NCBI GenBank assembly: GCA_965652775.1
Contig: CBFGXP010000029.1
Span: 1-24,881 of the forward strand
Length of the DNA stretch: 24,881 bases
Source: VBAS01 sp965652775
GTDB taxonomy: Bacteria; Bacteroidota; Bacteroidia; Chitinophagales; Chitinophagaceae
Direction: 5' to 3'
In this document: positions 15,578 through 24,007 of the stretch, in pieces
Layout of the letters: every line of letters starts with the position of its first letter
Position numbering within the stretch: the first letter of the stretch is position 1
Translations under genes and position numbers: made by a program
Notes under the pieces: generated by a model
Told to the model about the DNA's origin: nothing
The model's input: only the letters and a program-made list of their open reading frames with translations
The model's database searches: none

Positions 15578-17353
15578 ATGAGAATAGCTACCAATTCCCT
15601 TGTTGCCTGCCTCCTCTTTTCAATTTCTTTTTTATCATGTCAAAAAGAAGTTAAGGATGATAACCCTTCGCCTGGTGGTACTGGCACTACAATAAACCCC
15701 ACACCGATAACCGGAACCGTAACCGGTAAAGTGATCGATAACAGTAATAATGCTGTTGCGGGGGCAACCGTCCGATCTGGAAATAACAGTACAACTACGG
15801 ACAGTCGCGGTGTATTTCGTTTTAACAATATACAGCTTGACAAATATGCTTCTTTAGTTACCGTCGAAAAAACCGGCTTTTTCAAAGCCTACCGTGTTTT
15901 TTCTGCTTCAGCAAACAATACAAATTTTGTTAAACTAAAACTTGTGCCGAAAGCTTTAATTGGAAGTATAGATGCAGCGAGCGGTGGCTCGGTCAATCTT
16001 CCCGATAATTCCAGGATCACTTTACCAGCATCTGGTGTTGTAGTAAAATCAACTAATCAATCGTATAGCGGCAGTGTAAAGGTTTATGCAGCTGTCATCG
16101 ATCCTACTTCTACAGATATTGCACAGATCGTTCCCGGAAGTTTCCAGGGAATTGATGCAAGTAATTCCCGTGTTTTATTAAAATCATTTGGCATGCTGGC
16201 TGTGGATCTTGAAGGTAATGGTGGTGAGCAGTTGCAGATCGCTGGAGGCAAAACAGCAAAACTCAGGTTCACCATTCCTTCATCATTACGTTCAACTGCG
16301 CCAGCCACAATTCCTCTTTGGTCGGTTGACGAACCTACAGGTCTTTGGAAACAGGAAGGTAATGCAATAAAAGGGACCGATTTTTATGAAGGCGATGTCA
16401 GTCATTTTTCATTTTGGAATTGTGATGTAAGTGATCAAACTGTTTTTCTTGAAATGAACATAAATACTTCAGCTGGACCCCTGAGCCATGTACTGGTAAA
16501 ACTTAGCCGGTCAAGTGATGCTTCCAGTTATGGTTATACTGATTCACTTGGCCGTGTTGGCGGACTAGTTCCGGCGAACGAATCTTTACTTCTTGAAGTG
16601 TTGAATACCTGTAATCAACCTATTTACTCGAAAAACATTGGACCGTTCAGCTCAAATACAAATCTTGGGAATATTACTGTTACACTTTCTCCATTACATA
16701 CATTACAGGTCACCGGCAGTGCTGTGAATTGCAGCAATCAGCCCGTTACCAATGGCAACGCCCTTGTGTATTTTGAAGGACAATATTATAATCGTCAAAT
16801 AACCAATGGTAATTTTTCATTCACTATTACGAGATGCTCAAACAGTAACGCTCCAATTGAAGTCGTTGCCGTAGATAATACAACTAACCAACAAAGCAGC
16901 AGCCCATGGACCGGGTCGGCCTCAACGGGAACAGTAAATACAGGCGCCATTTCTGCATGTGGCACATCGTCTGTCAGCTATATTGATTATGTTCTTGATG
17001 GGATCAATTATAGTTTAAGTTCAGCTTCACCTGCAGATTCCTTTTTTGTTTCAACTGGTAATGGAACATCTCAACCCGTCACATTTGTCAACGCATTCAG
17101 AATAAGCCAGCCAAACATAAATATTGATTTCTACACACAGGGAGGAACGGTAGGAACTTTCCCTATTATATTTATGACCGCAAATCAGTATGATGATTCC
17201 TCAATAACACTGGTAACGCCTTTCAATGTCACCTTTACAACATATGGTGCAGTGGGTCAGTTTATAGAAGGAAATTTTACAGGACAGTTCAGGGAAAAAT
17301 CAAATAACAATCTCCACAACGTATCGGCCACTTTTAGAGTAAGAAGATATTGA
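15578..17353 (+). CDS. Large surface lipoprotein with a carboxypeptidase-regulatory-like domain
   Basis: This 591-residue lipoprotein has a signal peptide ending in SFLSC with the acylated Cys at residue 21, then a Gly/Thr/Pro-rich stretch. A carboxypeptidase-D regulatory-like beta-sandwich is visible at about 47-120 (TGTVTGKVIDNSNNAVAGAT, then DSRGVFRFNNI). A second region, about 125-290, starts at GSVNLPDNSRITLPASGVV and ends in the W-x-x-D-E-x-T-G-x-W then HFSFWN pattern. I recall this from Bacteroidota cell-surface proteins and, more distantly, the extracellular part of FAM171/CILP-type animal proteins. Two more beta-sandwich-like segments (about 290-370 and 375-450) and a terminal domain of about 120 residues follow. 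No catalytic residues are evident, so a structural or binding role is likely. It is divergent from the ECF sigma gene, 120 bases away, and a hairpin follows 19 bases after the stop. Confidence 0.82.
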   Translation: MRIATNSLVACLLFSISFLSCQKEVKDDNPSPGGTGTTINPTPITGTVTGKVIDNSNNAVAGATVRSGNNSTTTDSRGVFRFNNIQLDKYASLVTVEKTGFFKAYRVFSASANNTNFVKLKLVPKALIGSIDAASGGSVNLPDNSRITLPASGVVVKSTNQSYSGSVKVYAAVIDPTSTDIAQIVPGSFQGIDASNSRVLLKSFGMLAVDLEGNGGEQLQIAGGKTAKLRFTIPSSLRSTAPATIPLWSVDEPTGLWKQEGNAIKGTDFYEGDVSHFSFWNCDVSDQTVFLEMNINTSAGPLSHVLVKLSRSSDASSYGYTDSLGRVGGLVPANESLLLEVLNTCNQPIYSKNIGPFSSNTNLGNITVTLSPLHTLQVTGSAVNCSNQPVTNGNALVYFEGQYYNRQITNGNFSFTITRCSNSNAPIEVVAVDNTTNQQSSSPWTGSASTGTVNTGAISACGTSSVSYIDYVLDGINYSLSSASPADSFFVSTGNGTSQPVTFVNAFRISQPNINIDFYTQGGTVGTFPIIFMTANQYDDSSITLVTPFNVTFTTYGAVGQFIEGNFTGQFREKSNNNLHNVSATFRVRRY

Positions 17354-17372
17354 GATTAGACATAGATAAAAT

Positions 17373-17398
17373 AAGGGCTACCAACCCTGGTAGCCCTT
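17373..17398. terminator. Bidirectional hairpin terminator between convergent genes
   Basis: AAGGGCTACCA (17373-17383), the loop ACCC, and TGGTAGCCCTT (17388-17398) form a perfect 11-bp stem. It lies 19 bases after the lipoprotein stop on the plus strand and 29 bases after the susD stop on the minus strand. The minus-strand side runs into a U-rich stretch (AUUUUAUC), so it is a better intrinsic terminator for the susCD transcript; the plus-strand tail is less U-rich. Confidence 0.8.
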
Positions 17399-17427
17399 CT
17401 GCTTATATTAACTGCGAAAAGAAAAAC

Positions 17428-18762
17428 TCAAATTGTTGGATCGGCAGGTGTATTTGTGTTGTTATCTCTCTCAATAAATGGATAAGGAAAAAATGTTCTG
17501 TTTCTTTCCTCGTTTGGTGTGTTAGGTGCGGGGCGACCAAACCTCCGGCTATCTTCAAGCTCCTGACCGCTTAAATACATTTCAAGTCTCCTTTGCTTAT
17601 AGATGTCCTGTAACAAATCCGCAGTTGTTAACGGACCGCTATAAGGTGGCTGAGCAGCACCGATCCCGTAAATATCTGTAGTCTTGGTACGAACAGCATC
17701 CAATGCTGTCTTGCTCTGGGCGAATGAACCCTGGCGAGCATGGTTTTCCGCAATGATCAAAAGCATTTCACCTGGGAGATAAACAGGGTAAGATGTTGTT
17801 CTTTCAAGTGCAAATCCTTTCAGGGGATATGTCGTTGCATTTAACCTGCTAATATAGAAACCAACGCGGGGATCTGAAGAAGCAGGAACTGGTGCTAACC
17901 CATTTCTTAAACCAAGAGTTGAGTCAATGGCGCCAAAAACGTTTACCGAAACATTCTGCTCCCCCAATGGATTTGTTGTAGTTGCCGAAAACCTGAATTC
18001 AGATTTTACTGTCAGGCTTGCTGCAGCTGCATATGTCAATGCTTTATTACCTGAAGCAGTATTGTATGTTCCAGTGATCATACTTTGGATATTGTAATAC
18101 CGTGCAAGCAACGCTTTTACTGTGTTCTTGACGTCAATACCTGCCGGTACTTTGGAATAGAACTTTGCACTTGGTGTTGTGGTTGCCAGATCTGCATCGG
18201 CGCTTTCTAAAGCTGTAATTGCTTTTTGCAACGCATCTGCCCTCGGACTGAATTCTGCATTATCTCCGTTTGTTAAAGGAATTTTTTCAAAGAATTGAAC
18301 AAGAGTTCCCATGCTTAATGCATAGAAAATACTTGCATAGGCTTTTAATCCAACCCTGTCAGCAGGATCACCAGCTACACTTAAATTATTCAGCACCGTT
18401 TCAGCTTCTGTTCTCGTTAATAAACACTGCGACCATAATTGTATCACAATCGCATTATTCCGGGTTACTGCACCCTTACCGGTTTCGAGTTCTTTTTCGG
18501 CAGTATTGCCAATATTTAAAGTATACAATCCAAACACGGTGTATCCACCTGCGATAGGTGCAGTATATAATGGACTTTGCCGCCCAATAGTAAACCTTCT
18601 TTGCAAACCCGCACATAGATTCATCAATCCATCAACACTGGTGGTTACACTTGGTTCGGATGCTGTACTTGGATTAATGTATTCTTTATTGCAGGAAGTG
18701 GTAAGGACCAGACTTCCTGTAAAAAGCAATAAAGTGATTTGTTTTATTCGTAACATTTTCAT
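17428..18762 (-). CDS. SusD/RagB-family nutrient-binding lipoprotein
   Basis: SusD-type lipoproteins sit on the outer face of the outer membrane, bind a nutrient and form the lid over a SusC barrel. This one is 444 residues long, shorter than the usual 500-600. The lipoprotein signal ends in LTTSC with Cys24. The family's helical repeat core is seen in LKAYASIFYALSMGTLVQFFEKIPL (about 139-163), and the characteristic C-terminal signature is ELEDSRRFGRP (about 408-418), preceded by DIYKQRRLEMYLSGQ. PVYLPGEMLLIIAENHARQG, with its conserved E-x-x-L-I-x-A-E pattern, is also typical. The shorter length suggests reduced surface loops. The gene starts 18 bases after susC and ends before a strong hairpin, so it closes the transcript. 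The ligand is unknown. Confidence 0.94.
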   Translation of the reverse strand: MKMLRIKQITLLLFTGSLVLTTSCNKEYINPSTASEPSVTTSVDGLMNLCAGLQRRFTIGRQSPLYTAPIAGGYTVFGLYTLNIGNTAEKELETGKGAVTRNNAIVIQLWSQCLLTRTEAETVLNNLSVAGDPADRVGLKAYASIFYALSMGTLVQFFEKIPLTNGDNAEFSPRADALQKAITALESADADLATTTPSAKFYSKVPAGIDVKNTVKALLARYYNIQSMITGTYNTASGNKALTYAAAASLTVKSEFRFSATTTNPLGEQNVSVNVFGAIDSTLGLRNGLAPVPASSDPRVGFYISRLNATTYPLKGFALERTTSYPVYLPGEMLLIIAENHARQGSFAQSKTALDAVRTKTTDIYGIGAAQPPYSGPLTTADLLQDIYKQRRLEMYLSGQELEDSRRFGRPAPNTPNEERNRTFFPYPFIERDNNTNTPADPTI

Positions 18763-18780
18763 TGTATTAATTTTTTAAGA

Positions 18781-21700
18781 TTAAAAACCAGCTCTAAAGG
18801 TTAATTGGTATGTTCTTGGAATTGGTACATTGCCAAAATCAATCCCTCTTAACACTGAACTGTTACCCCCCGCATTGGTTTCAGGATCATAACCGTCATA
18901 ATTATCAAAGCTTACCAGGTTTCTTCCAACTAAGGAGATAGAAGATGATTTAATAAACTTAACAAATGATGGAAGTTGGTAAGATAAAGCGACCTCCCTG
19001 AGCTTGATATAAGAACCATCTTCAACGCGCCATTCTTCAGTGTTGTATATACTGAAAATATAGCCTCTTGGTAAAATACCTTTTATTTCTTTTTCAGAAT
19101 AGTCGCCGATTCCGACACCTTGCCTGGTTCTTCTGTCTGCATTAAACACTTCCTGTCCTAACGCTCCGTCGAATAAAAAACTAAAGCTTAGTTTTTTATA
19201 GTCCAGGCTATTACTGAAGCTTACTATCCAATCAGGATTTGGATCTCCCAAAGCTTGTCTCAATAACACTTTATCTACGGGGTTATTTACAGCAGCGATT
19301 GGTCTTCCACTGGCATCTAATGTCAGATTGCCGGATTTATCTCTTTCAAAATAATTGCCATAAAAAACGCCAACCGGGTATCCGGCTAAAATAGCAGAAG
19401 GCGAACCACCTGCATTAGCAAGGAAGATAGGAGTTACCTGGCTGGAAGCCGTAACTAAATTCTTATTATGATTTAGCGAAGCCAGGATGTTCCATGTAAG
19501 ATCCTTACCTGATACAGGGGTTGCTTTTACTCCCAGCTCCCATCCTTCATTGGTTACATTACCAACGTTTTCAACTCTTGTACTACCACCGGATGATGGA
19601 GCAAGTATCCTATCCACCAACAATGTATTGTCAACTATTTTCTTAGTATAGTAGGTGAATACCAACCCCAATTTATTATTCAAAAAAGAAAGATCGGTCC
19701 CTACCTCAAACTCGCTTGATCTTTCCGGTTCGATAAATGCATTTCCTAACGCTGTATTAATATTATAGGTGGCGACTCCATTTATATTGCTTGCGAGATA
19801 GGTGGAAAATCTGTCATAAGAACCAATACCACTCAGATTACCTGCCAATCCCCACGAAGCTCTTAGCCTTGCAGAGGAAAACCAGTTATTCTTTGTGCCT
19901 TTCCAGAAATCCATATCACTAATCGACCATGTGCCACTTAGTTTTGGATATAGATATTCCCTGGTTTCTTCAGGGAAAGAAGTACTTCCATCAACCCGAA
20001 CAGCACCAGTAAGGAAGAATATATTCTTATATCCAAAAGTTTGTTGTAAGAAAGCACCAAATATTTGCCTGAGATCTGATGTATATCGTGGATCAAGCTT
20101 AACTGCTGCACCATTAATGGTTGTGATTCCATTTAGAAGATCTCTTCCCTCATTAAATAATCCGGTTACTTTTTGATATTGATGATTAAAACCGGCAACT
20201 GTGAGCGAAGAAAAATCTTTGAGCCTCGCCTGGTATGAAACGTTTACATCATTATTAATTAAAAAAGTATTTGCAAAAGCATGTCCAACATAGCCCAGCC
20301 CTTCCTGTGCTGATATATAAGGATATCGTTCGATCAGGTTCCTTCCTTCCTGGCTGATATTGTCAATGCCGAGAATGTAATCAATACTTAATCCTCTTGT
20401 GGGTTTAATTTTGATCTGAAGATCGCTTATTGTTCTGCTGACTGCTTGTGTTAACGACATATCTTCAATTACACTCAACGGATTAACCCTTGTAGGTTCT
20501 ACACCCTTAAGATTTCCGTTAACATCCCTTTCTTCAATGTTGTAAAGATTATTAGTAATATTTACAGAGTTGATCGGGCTCCAGAAGACATTTCCATTTG
20601 GTTTTTCATTAGAAAAACTGTTTGTATAAGCGATACCCCCAATAACAGTTATGTATTCATTGATTATTTGCTCAACCCTTGCTTTAAAATTAAATCTCCT
20701 GAAATCTGTATTCTTAATGATGCCTTCATTTTTATAGTATCCACCCGAAAAATAATATTTCGTATTTTCTGATCCTCCGCTTAAAGAAATATAATTATCC
20801 GTGCCTAGTCCTTTTTGAAAGATCTGATCCTGGTAATCATAACGTGTTACGTCTACAAGGTCCGTGGACAACTTCCTGGTCTGACCGTCAGATCTTGTAT
20901 AGGTAATAACATTACCGGGACCGTCACTTATGTTCCCCAGCCTTAGTGCTGCTGAGCCGAATTGCTTTCCATAAGTACTGATATAAACTTTTTTCCGCAA
21001 CGAATTAGAAATTATACTTGTACTGAAATCAATTTTAAGTTTCCCGGTTTTTCCCGATTTGGTTGTTATCAGCACTACGCCGTTACTTGCCCTGGAACCA
21101 TAGATCGCGGCCGCAGACGCTCCGGGAATGATATCTATCTTTTCAATATCATTTGGATTGATATCTGCCAGGCGATTAGTCCCTAATTCAGCACTGGCGC
21201 CTGCTGCTACATTTAGGTTGGTAACATTCGTGGTAGCATTGCTTACAATTACACCATCGATAACGTACAGCGGTTCTGATGACCCTTTTATCGTACTTGT
21301 ACCTCTCATCCTTATTGAAATACCTCCTGATGGATCGCCCGATGTTTGTGTTATTTGAGCACCCGGAACCTTGCCCTGTAATGACGCAGCAAGATTACCG
21401 GATCCGGTGTTGGTGAGTTGTTTGGCATTTACAGAATTCACTGTATTGCCCAATTGCTTCCTTGACTGCCTCAATGAAGAACCAATAACAACTACTTCAT
21501 CAAGATTCAAAGCGTCTTGTACCATGCTTATGTCCGAGGTATAGGAACTCCCACTACCAACAGTCAGCGCCTGCTCTTTGGTTTGAAGTCCAATCCCGGT
21601 AAACTCCAGTGTATATGGCCCTGGTTTAAGATCAGCAAAAAAGCTGTAGGTACCATCCAGGTCTGTCGAACTCCCCATACCAGTACCTTTTACCTGTACA

Positions 21701-21846
21701 GAAATGTAAGGAAGTCCCTTACCATCAGTGCCTGTTACCTTACCAGATATTTTAACCTGGCCGAAGGAAACCATGGAAAAAAAACAAAGGATCAATGCAA
21801 GACTCAATTGATAATACAATAGTCTTGAGATTTTTTTTCGGTTCAT
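18781..21846 (-). CDS. SusC/RagA-family TonB-linked outer-membrane transporter
   Basis: This 1021-residue protein forms a TonB-dependent barrel that imports a ligand delivered by SusD. A signal peptide covers about 1-29 (cut before QVKISGKV). The carboxypeptidase-like N-terminal extension is at about 31-108. A TonB-box-like DEVVVIG is at 116-122, and the plug domain at about 130-265 has the SusC signatures LQGKVPGAQI, IRMRGTSTI, PLYVIDGVIV and AAAIYGSRASNGVVLITTKSG. The rest is barrel, ending in Phe (TFRAGF), as expected for outer-membrane assembly. No STN domain is present, so direct anti-sigma signalling through it is unlikely. The ATG at 21846 follows deoR by 61 bases and the transcript continues into susD. 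The substrate cannot be inferred, since no glycoside hydrolase, sulfatase or lyase is nearby. Confidence 0.95.
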   Translation of the reverse strand: MNRKKISRLLYYQLSLALILCFFSMVSFGQVKISGKVTGTDGKGLPYISVQVKGTGMGSSTDLDGTYSFFADLKPGPYTLEFTGIGLQTKEQALTVGSGSSYTSDISMVQDALNLDEVVVIGSSLRQSRKQLGNTVNSVNAKQLTNTGSGNLAASLQGKVPGAQITQTSGDPSGGISIRMRGTSTIKGSSEPLYVIDGVIVSNATTNVTNLNVAAGASAELGTNRLADINPNDIEKIDIIPGASAAAIYGSRASNGVVLITTKSGKTGKLKIDFSTSIISNSLRKKVYISTYGKQFGSAALRLGNISDGPGNVITYTRSDGQTRKLSTDLVDVTRYDYQDQIFQKGLGTDNYISLSGGSENTKYYFSGGYYKNEGIIKNTDFRRFNFKARVEQIINEYITVIGGIAYTNSFSNEKPNGNVFWSPINSVNITNNLYNIEERDVNGNLKGVEPTRVNPLSVIEDMSLTQAVSRTISDLQIKIKPTRGLSIDYILGIDNISQEGRNLIERYPYISAQEGLGYVGHAFANTFLINNDVNVSYQARLKDFSSLTVAGFNHQYQKVTGLFNEGRDLLNGITTINGAAVKLDPRYTSDLRQIFGAFLQQTFGYKNIFFLTGAVRVDGSTSFPEETREYLYPKLSGTWSISDMDFWKGTKNNWFSSARLRASWGLAGNLSGIGSYDRFSTYLASNINGVATYNINTALGNAFIEPERSSEFEVGTDLSFLNNKLGLVFTYYTKKIVDNTLLVDRILAPSSGGSTRVENVGNVTNEGWELGVKATPVSGKDLTWNILASLNHNKNLVTASSQVTPIFLANAGGSPSAILAGYPVGVFYGNYFERDKSGNLTLDASGRPIAAVNNPVDKVLLRQALGDPNPDWIVSFSNSLDYKKLSFSFLFDGALGQEVFNADRRTRQGVGIGDYSEKEIKGILPRGYIFSIYNTEEWRVEDGSYIKLREVALSYQLPSFVKFIKSSSISLVGRNLVSFDNYDGYDPETNAGGNSSVLRGIDFGNVPIPRTYQLTFRAGF

Positions 21847-21868
21847 ACGTTTTTTTGTTTGAATAATT

Positions 21869-21892
21869 AAATGGTATACTTCATATCCATTT
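21869..21892. repeat. Inverted repeat upstream of susC
   Basis: AAATGG (21869-21874) and CCATTT (21887-21892) form a perfect inverted repeat with 12 bases between, so the centres of the arms lie 18 bases apart. It sits in the 61-base gap between deoR and susC, about 23 to 46 bases upstream of the ATG. It could be an operator or a leader hairpin. A CAAA on the top strand at 21893-21896 could be a -33 box for a separate susC promoter, but the matching -7 box is poor. Confidence 0.35.
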
Positions 21893-21907
21893 CAAAGGGT
21901 GGGATCG

Positions 21908-22654
21908 TTATAATATCTCTACGCCTTTTTCTCTATACGCGTCGAAAATTTTATCACCCGGATCCATATCTGTGATCATTGCATCCAATTCCTCGATCCC
22001 GGCAATTTTTATTTTTTGAAGCGAGTCAATTTTTTCAGCAATGGTGAGGGCCACAACTTTTTTGGAGGATTGCATCATGGCTCTTTTAACCTGGACTACA
22101 TCCCAATCATTATCGGTAAGGCCATGCTCTGCATCTATCGCGTTTATACCTAAAAAACAAATGTCGGCGTTGATCTGTTTTATTTTTGTGATAGCATCGC
22201 CCCCAACGGTGATCTTTGAATTTTTTGAAATGCGGTCACCGATAAAGATTACCTCTATATTCGGATGTTGAATGTATTCCATTGCTGCAGGTAGGCTTCC
22301 TGTAAAAAAAGTCGCACGCAAATGTTGTGGTAATGCTTTGGCAAGTTCAATAATCGTCGTTCCGCCGGTCGTCAACACAAACATGCCATCACGTATAAGT
22401 GTAACAGCTTTTTGAGCGATCAGCTTTTTATTGTCATGAGAATAAACACCGTTTGACTGGAATGAAACATGAAATGATTTTGATAATGCGCCACCATGCA
22501 CCTTGATGATATCACCGGTTTCTGCCAGTTCTGATAGGTCGCGACGTATAGTGTCTTCAGAAACATTGATAGCTTCACAGAGATCTGATGTTAAAACCTT
22601 ATTATGAAGATTGATCTCACGCAGGATGAACTCTTGTCGTTCTTTTTTCAGCAT
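21908..22654 (-). CDS. DeoR-family transcriptional regulator
   Basis: This 248-residue repressor has the DeoR winged helix-turn-helix at about 5-58, with recognition region LCEAINVSEDTIRRDLSEL (25-43) and the family signature KVHGGA (51-56). The C-terminal sugar-phosphate sensor domain spans about 75-235, with TTGGTTIIELAKAL (about 94-107) and GGDAITKIKQINADICFLG, related to the ribose-5-phosphate isomerase fold. Family members usually act as repressors relieved by a phosphorylated sugar. It is the first gene before susC/susD on the same strand and is divergent from anmK across 150 bases. I infer that it controls both directions, and that its inducer may be a phosphosugar made by this pathway, such as MurNAc-6-phosphate or GlcNAc-6-phosphate. 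The sequence does not show the inducer itself. Confidence 0.93.
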   Translation of the reverse strand: MLKKERQEFILREINLHNKVLTSDLCEAINVSEDTIRRDLSELAETGDIIKVHGGALSKSFHVSFQSNGVYSHDNKKLIAQKAVTLIRDGMFVLTTGGTTIIELAKALPQHLRATFFTGSLPAAMEYIQHPNIEVIFIGDRISKNSKITVGGDAITKIKQINADICFLGINAIDAEHGLTDNDWDVVQVKRAMMQSSKKVVALTIAEKIDSLQKIKIAGIEELDAMITDMDPGDKIFDAYREKGVEIL

Positions 22655-22706
22655 AAGCGTTCAATGTTGGTTTCGTGATATTAAAACTAAGGTAGTTTTT
22701 CTAAAA

Positions 22707-22748
22707 CCCGCAAAAAAAAGCATGAATTTTTTAATAATCCCGCAAAAA
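22707..22748. promoter_or_regulatory. Direct repeat CCCGCAAAAA, candidate DeoR operator
   Basis: The ten bases CCCGCAAAAA occur at 22707-22716 and again at 22739-22748. The copies are in the same orientation and start 32 bases apart, close to three turns of the helix, so both present the same face to a dimer or tetramer. They lie in the middle of the 150-base deoR/anmK intergenic region. DeoR-family repressors are known to bind spaced direct repeats. The rest of this gap is A/T-rich and contains no strict TAnnTTTG box. Confidence 0.45.
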
Positions 22749-22804
22749 CGTTCACAAACCATTAACTTTTGCAACTAAAGCCAGCAAAGACTTATATTTA
22801 AAAT

Positions 22805-24007
22805 ATGAAGAAGGATATTAAGAAACTGCACAACATCTCCCTCAAAAAGAAAAAGATCATAGTTGGATTAATGAGCGGAACCTCGTTTGATGGGCTTGAT
22901 ATAGCGCTTTGCAAAATAAAAGGAAGCGGTATGGATACTGAAGTTAAGTTGATTGAATTCGAAACCGCAGTCTACCAGCCTGAGTTCAAAGAAGAATTGA
23001 AAACGATTTTTTCCCGCCGCGATGCTGATCTTGAAAAGGTTTGTTTGTTAAACGAATGGGTAGCTATCCAACATGCTGCCATGATAAACGCCTGCCTTGA
23101 AAAATGGGGTTATACAAAGAGTGATGTCGATCTTATCGCCAGTCATGGTCAAACAATTTATCATGCACCAAAATTTCTGCACGGAAGGGAAAAATTTCCA
23201 AATGCAACACTACAGATCGGCGATGGTGACCATATTGCTGTAAACACGGGTATTATTACGATCAGTGATTTCCGTCAAAAACATATTGCTGCAGGCGGTG
23301 AAGGAGCTCCATTGGCTGTATACGGCGATTACATATTGTTTTCAAAAAAAGGAGAAAACCGTATCATGCTCAACATTGGCGGTATTGCCAATTTCACTTT
23401 TCTTCCTGGAGATCTTGATGGATCAAAGATCTTCAGCAGTGATGTGGGACCTGGTAATACAATGATGGATGCGTTTGTACAAAAACATTTCCCGGGAAAA
23501 TATTTTGATGACGATTCGGCAATTGCCAGACAAGGTAAAGTGAATCATGACCTTTTAAGACAATTAAAGGCCCATTCATTTTTCGCAAGTGATTTTCCAA
23601 AAACGATCGGGCCTGAGCTTTTCAATCTTCCATACTTACAAGATGCTATAGAAAAATCAGCGACGGGTTCAATAACCAAAGAAGATATAATGGCAACCTT
23701 AAACCTTTTTTCTGCCGGGACAACGGCTGAAGCCATTAAAAAGTGTATTGACAAAGGTGAAGAATACTCTATATATGTAAGCGGCGGTGGCATGCACAAC
23801 CCCCTATTGATGGAAAATATAAAATCGCAATTACCGGGAATGAAGTTTTATACTACGGATGACCTGGCTATTAGTCCTGATGCAAAAGAAGCAGTGCTGT
23901 TTGCACTGCTTGCTAATGAATGTGTTTGCGGCGAAAAAATTAATGTGGGTAAAGGAAGAAATAAAATTCCTTCGGTTACAATGGGAAAGGTCAGTCTCCC
24001 CGGTTAA
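22805..24007 (+). CDS. anmK: Anhydro-N-acetylmuramic acid kinase
   Basis: AnmK opens the 1,6-anhydro ring of anhydro-MurNAc, released when peptidoglycan is recycled, and phosphorylates it to MurNAc-6-phosphate in the cytoplasm. The 400-residue product carries the family motifs in order: GLMSGTSFDGLD (21-32), IASHGQTIYH (111-120), DFRQKHIAAGGEGAPL (155-170), LNIGGIAN (189-196) and DVGPGNTMMD (213-222), followed by SGGGMHNPLL near 326. Its hydrophobic core and ATPase glycines look intact. The N-terminus has an extra basic stretch of about 17 residues before the first strand; a start at codon 23 would cut into the motif, so the ATG at 22805 is preferred. It is divergent from deoR and convergent with the DUF2911 gene with no spacing between stops. 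MurQ, GlcNAc-6-phosphate enzymes and AmpG are not in the window. Confidence 0.95.
   Translation: MKKDIKKLHNISLKKKKIIVGLMSGTSFDGLDIALCKIKGSGMDTEVKLIEFETAVYQPEFKEELKTIFSRRDADLEKVCLLNEWVAIQHAAMINACLEKWGYTKSDVDLIASHGQTIYHAPKFLHGREKFPNATLQIGDGDHIAVNTGIITISDFRQKHIAAGGEGAPLAVYGDYILFSKKGENRIMLNIGGIANFTFLPGDLDGSKIFSSDVGPGNTMMDAFVQKHFPGKYFDDDSAIARQGKVNHDLLRQLKAHSFFASDFPKTIGPELFNLPYLQDAIEKSATGSITKEDIMATLNLFSAGTTAEAIKKCIDKGEEYSIYVSGGGMHNPLLMENIKSQLPGMKFYTTDDLAISPDAKEAVLFALLANECVCGEKINVGKGRNKIPSVTMGKVSLPG

Noticed and set aside
17428..21846. Complete polysaccharide utilisation locus
   Set aside because: Only the SusC/SusD pair is present; no glycoside hydrolase, lyase, sulfatase or hybrid two-component sensor is in view.
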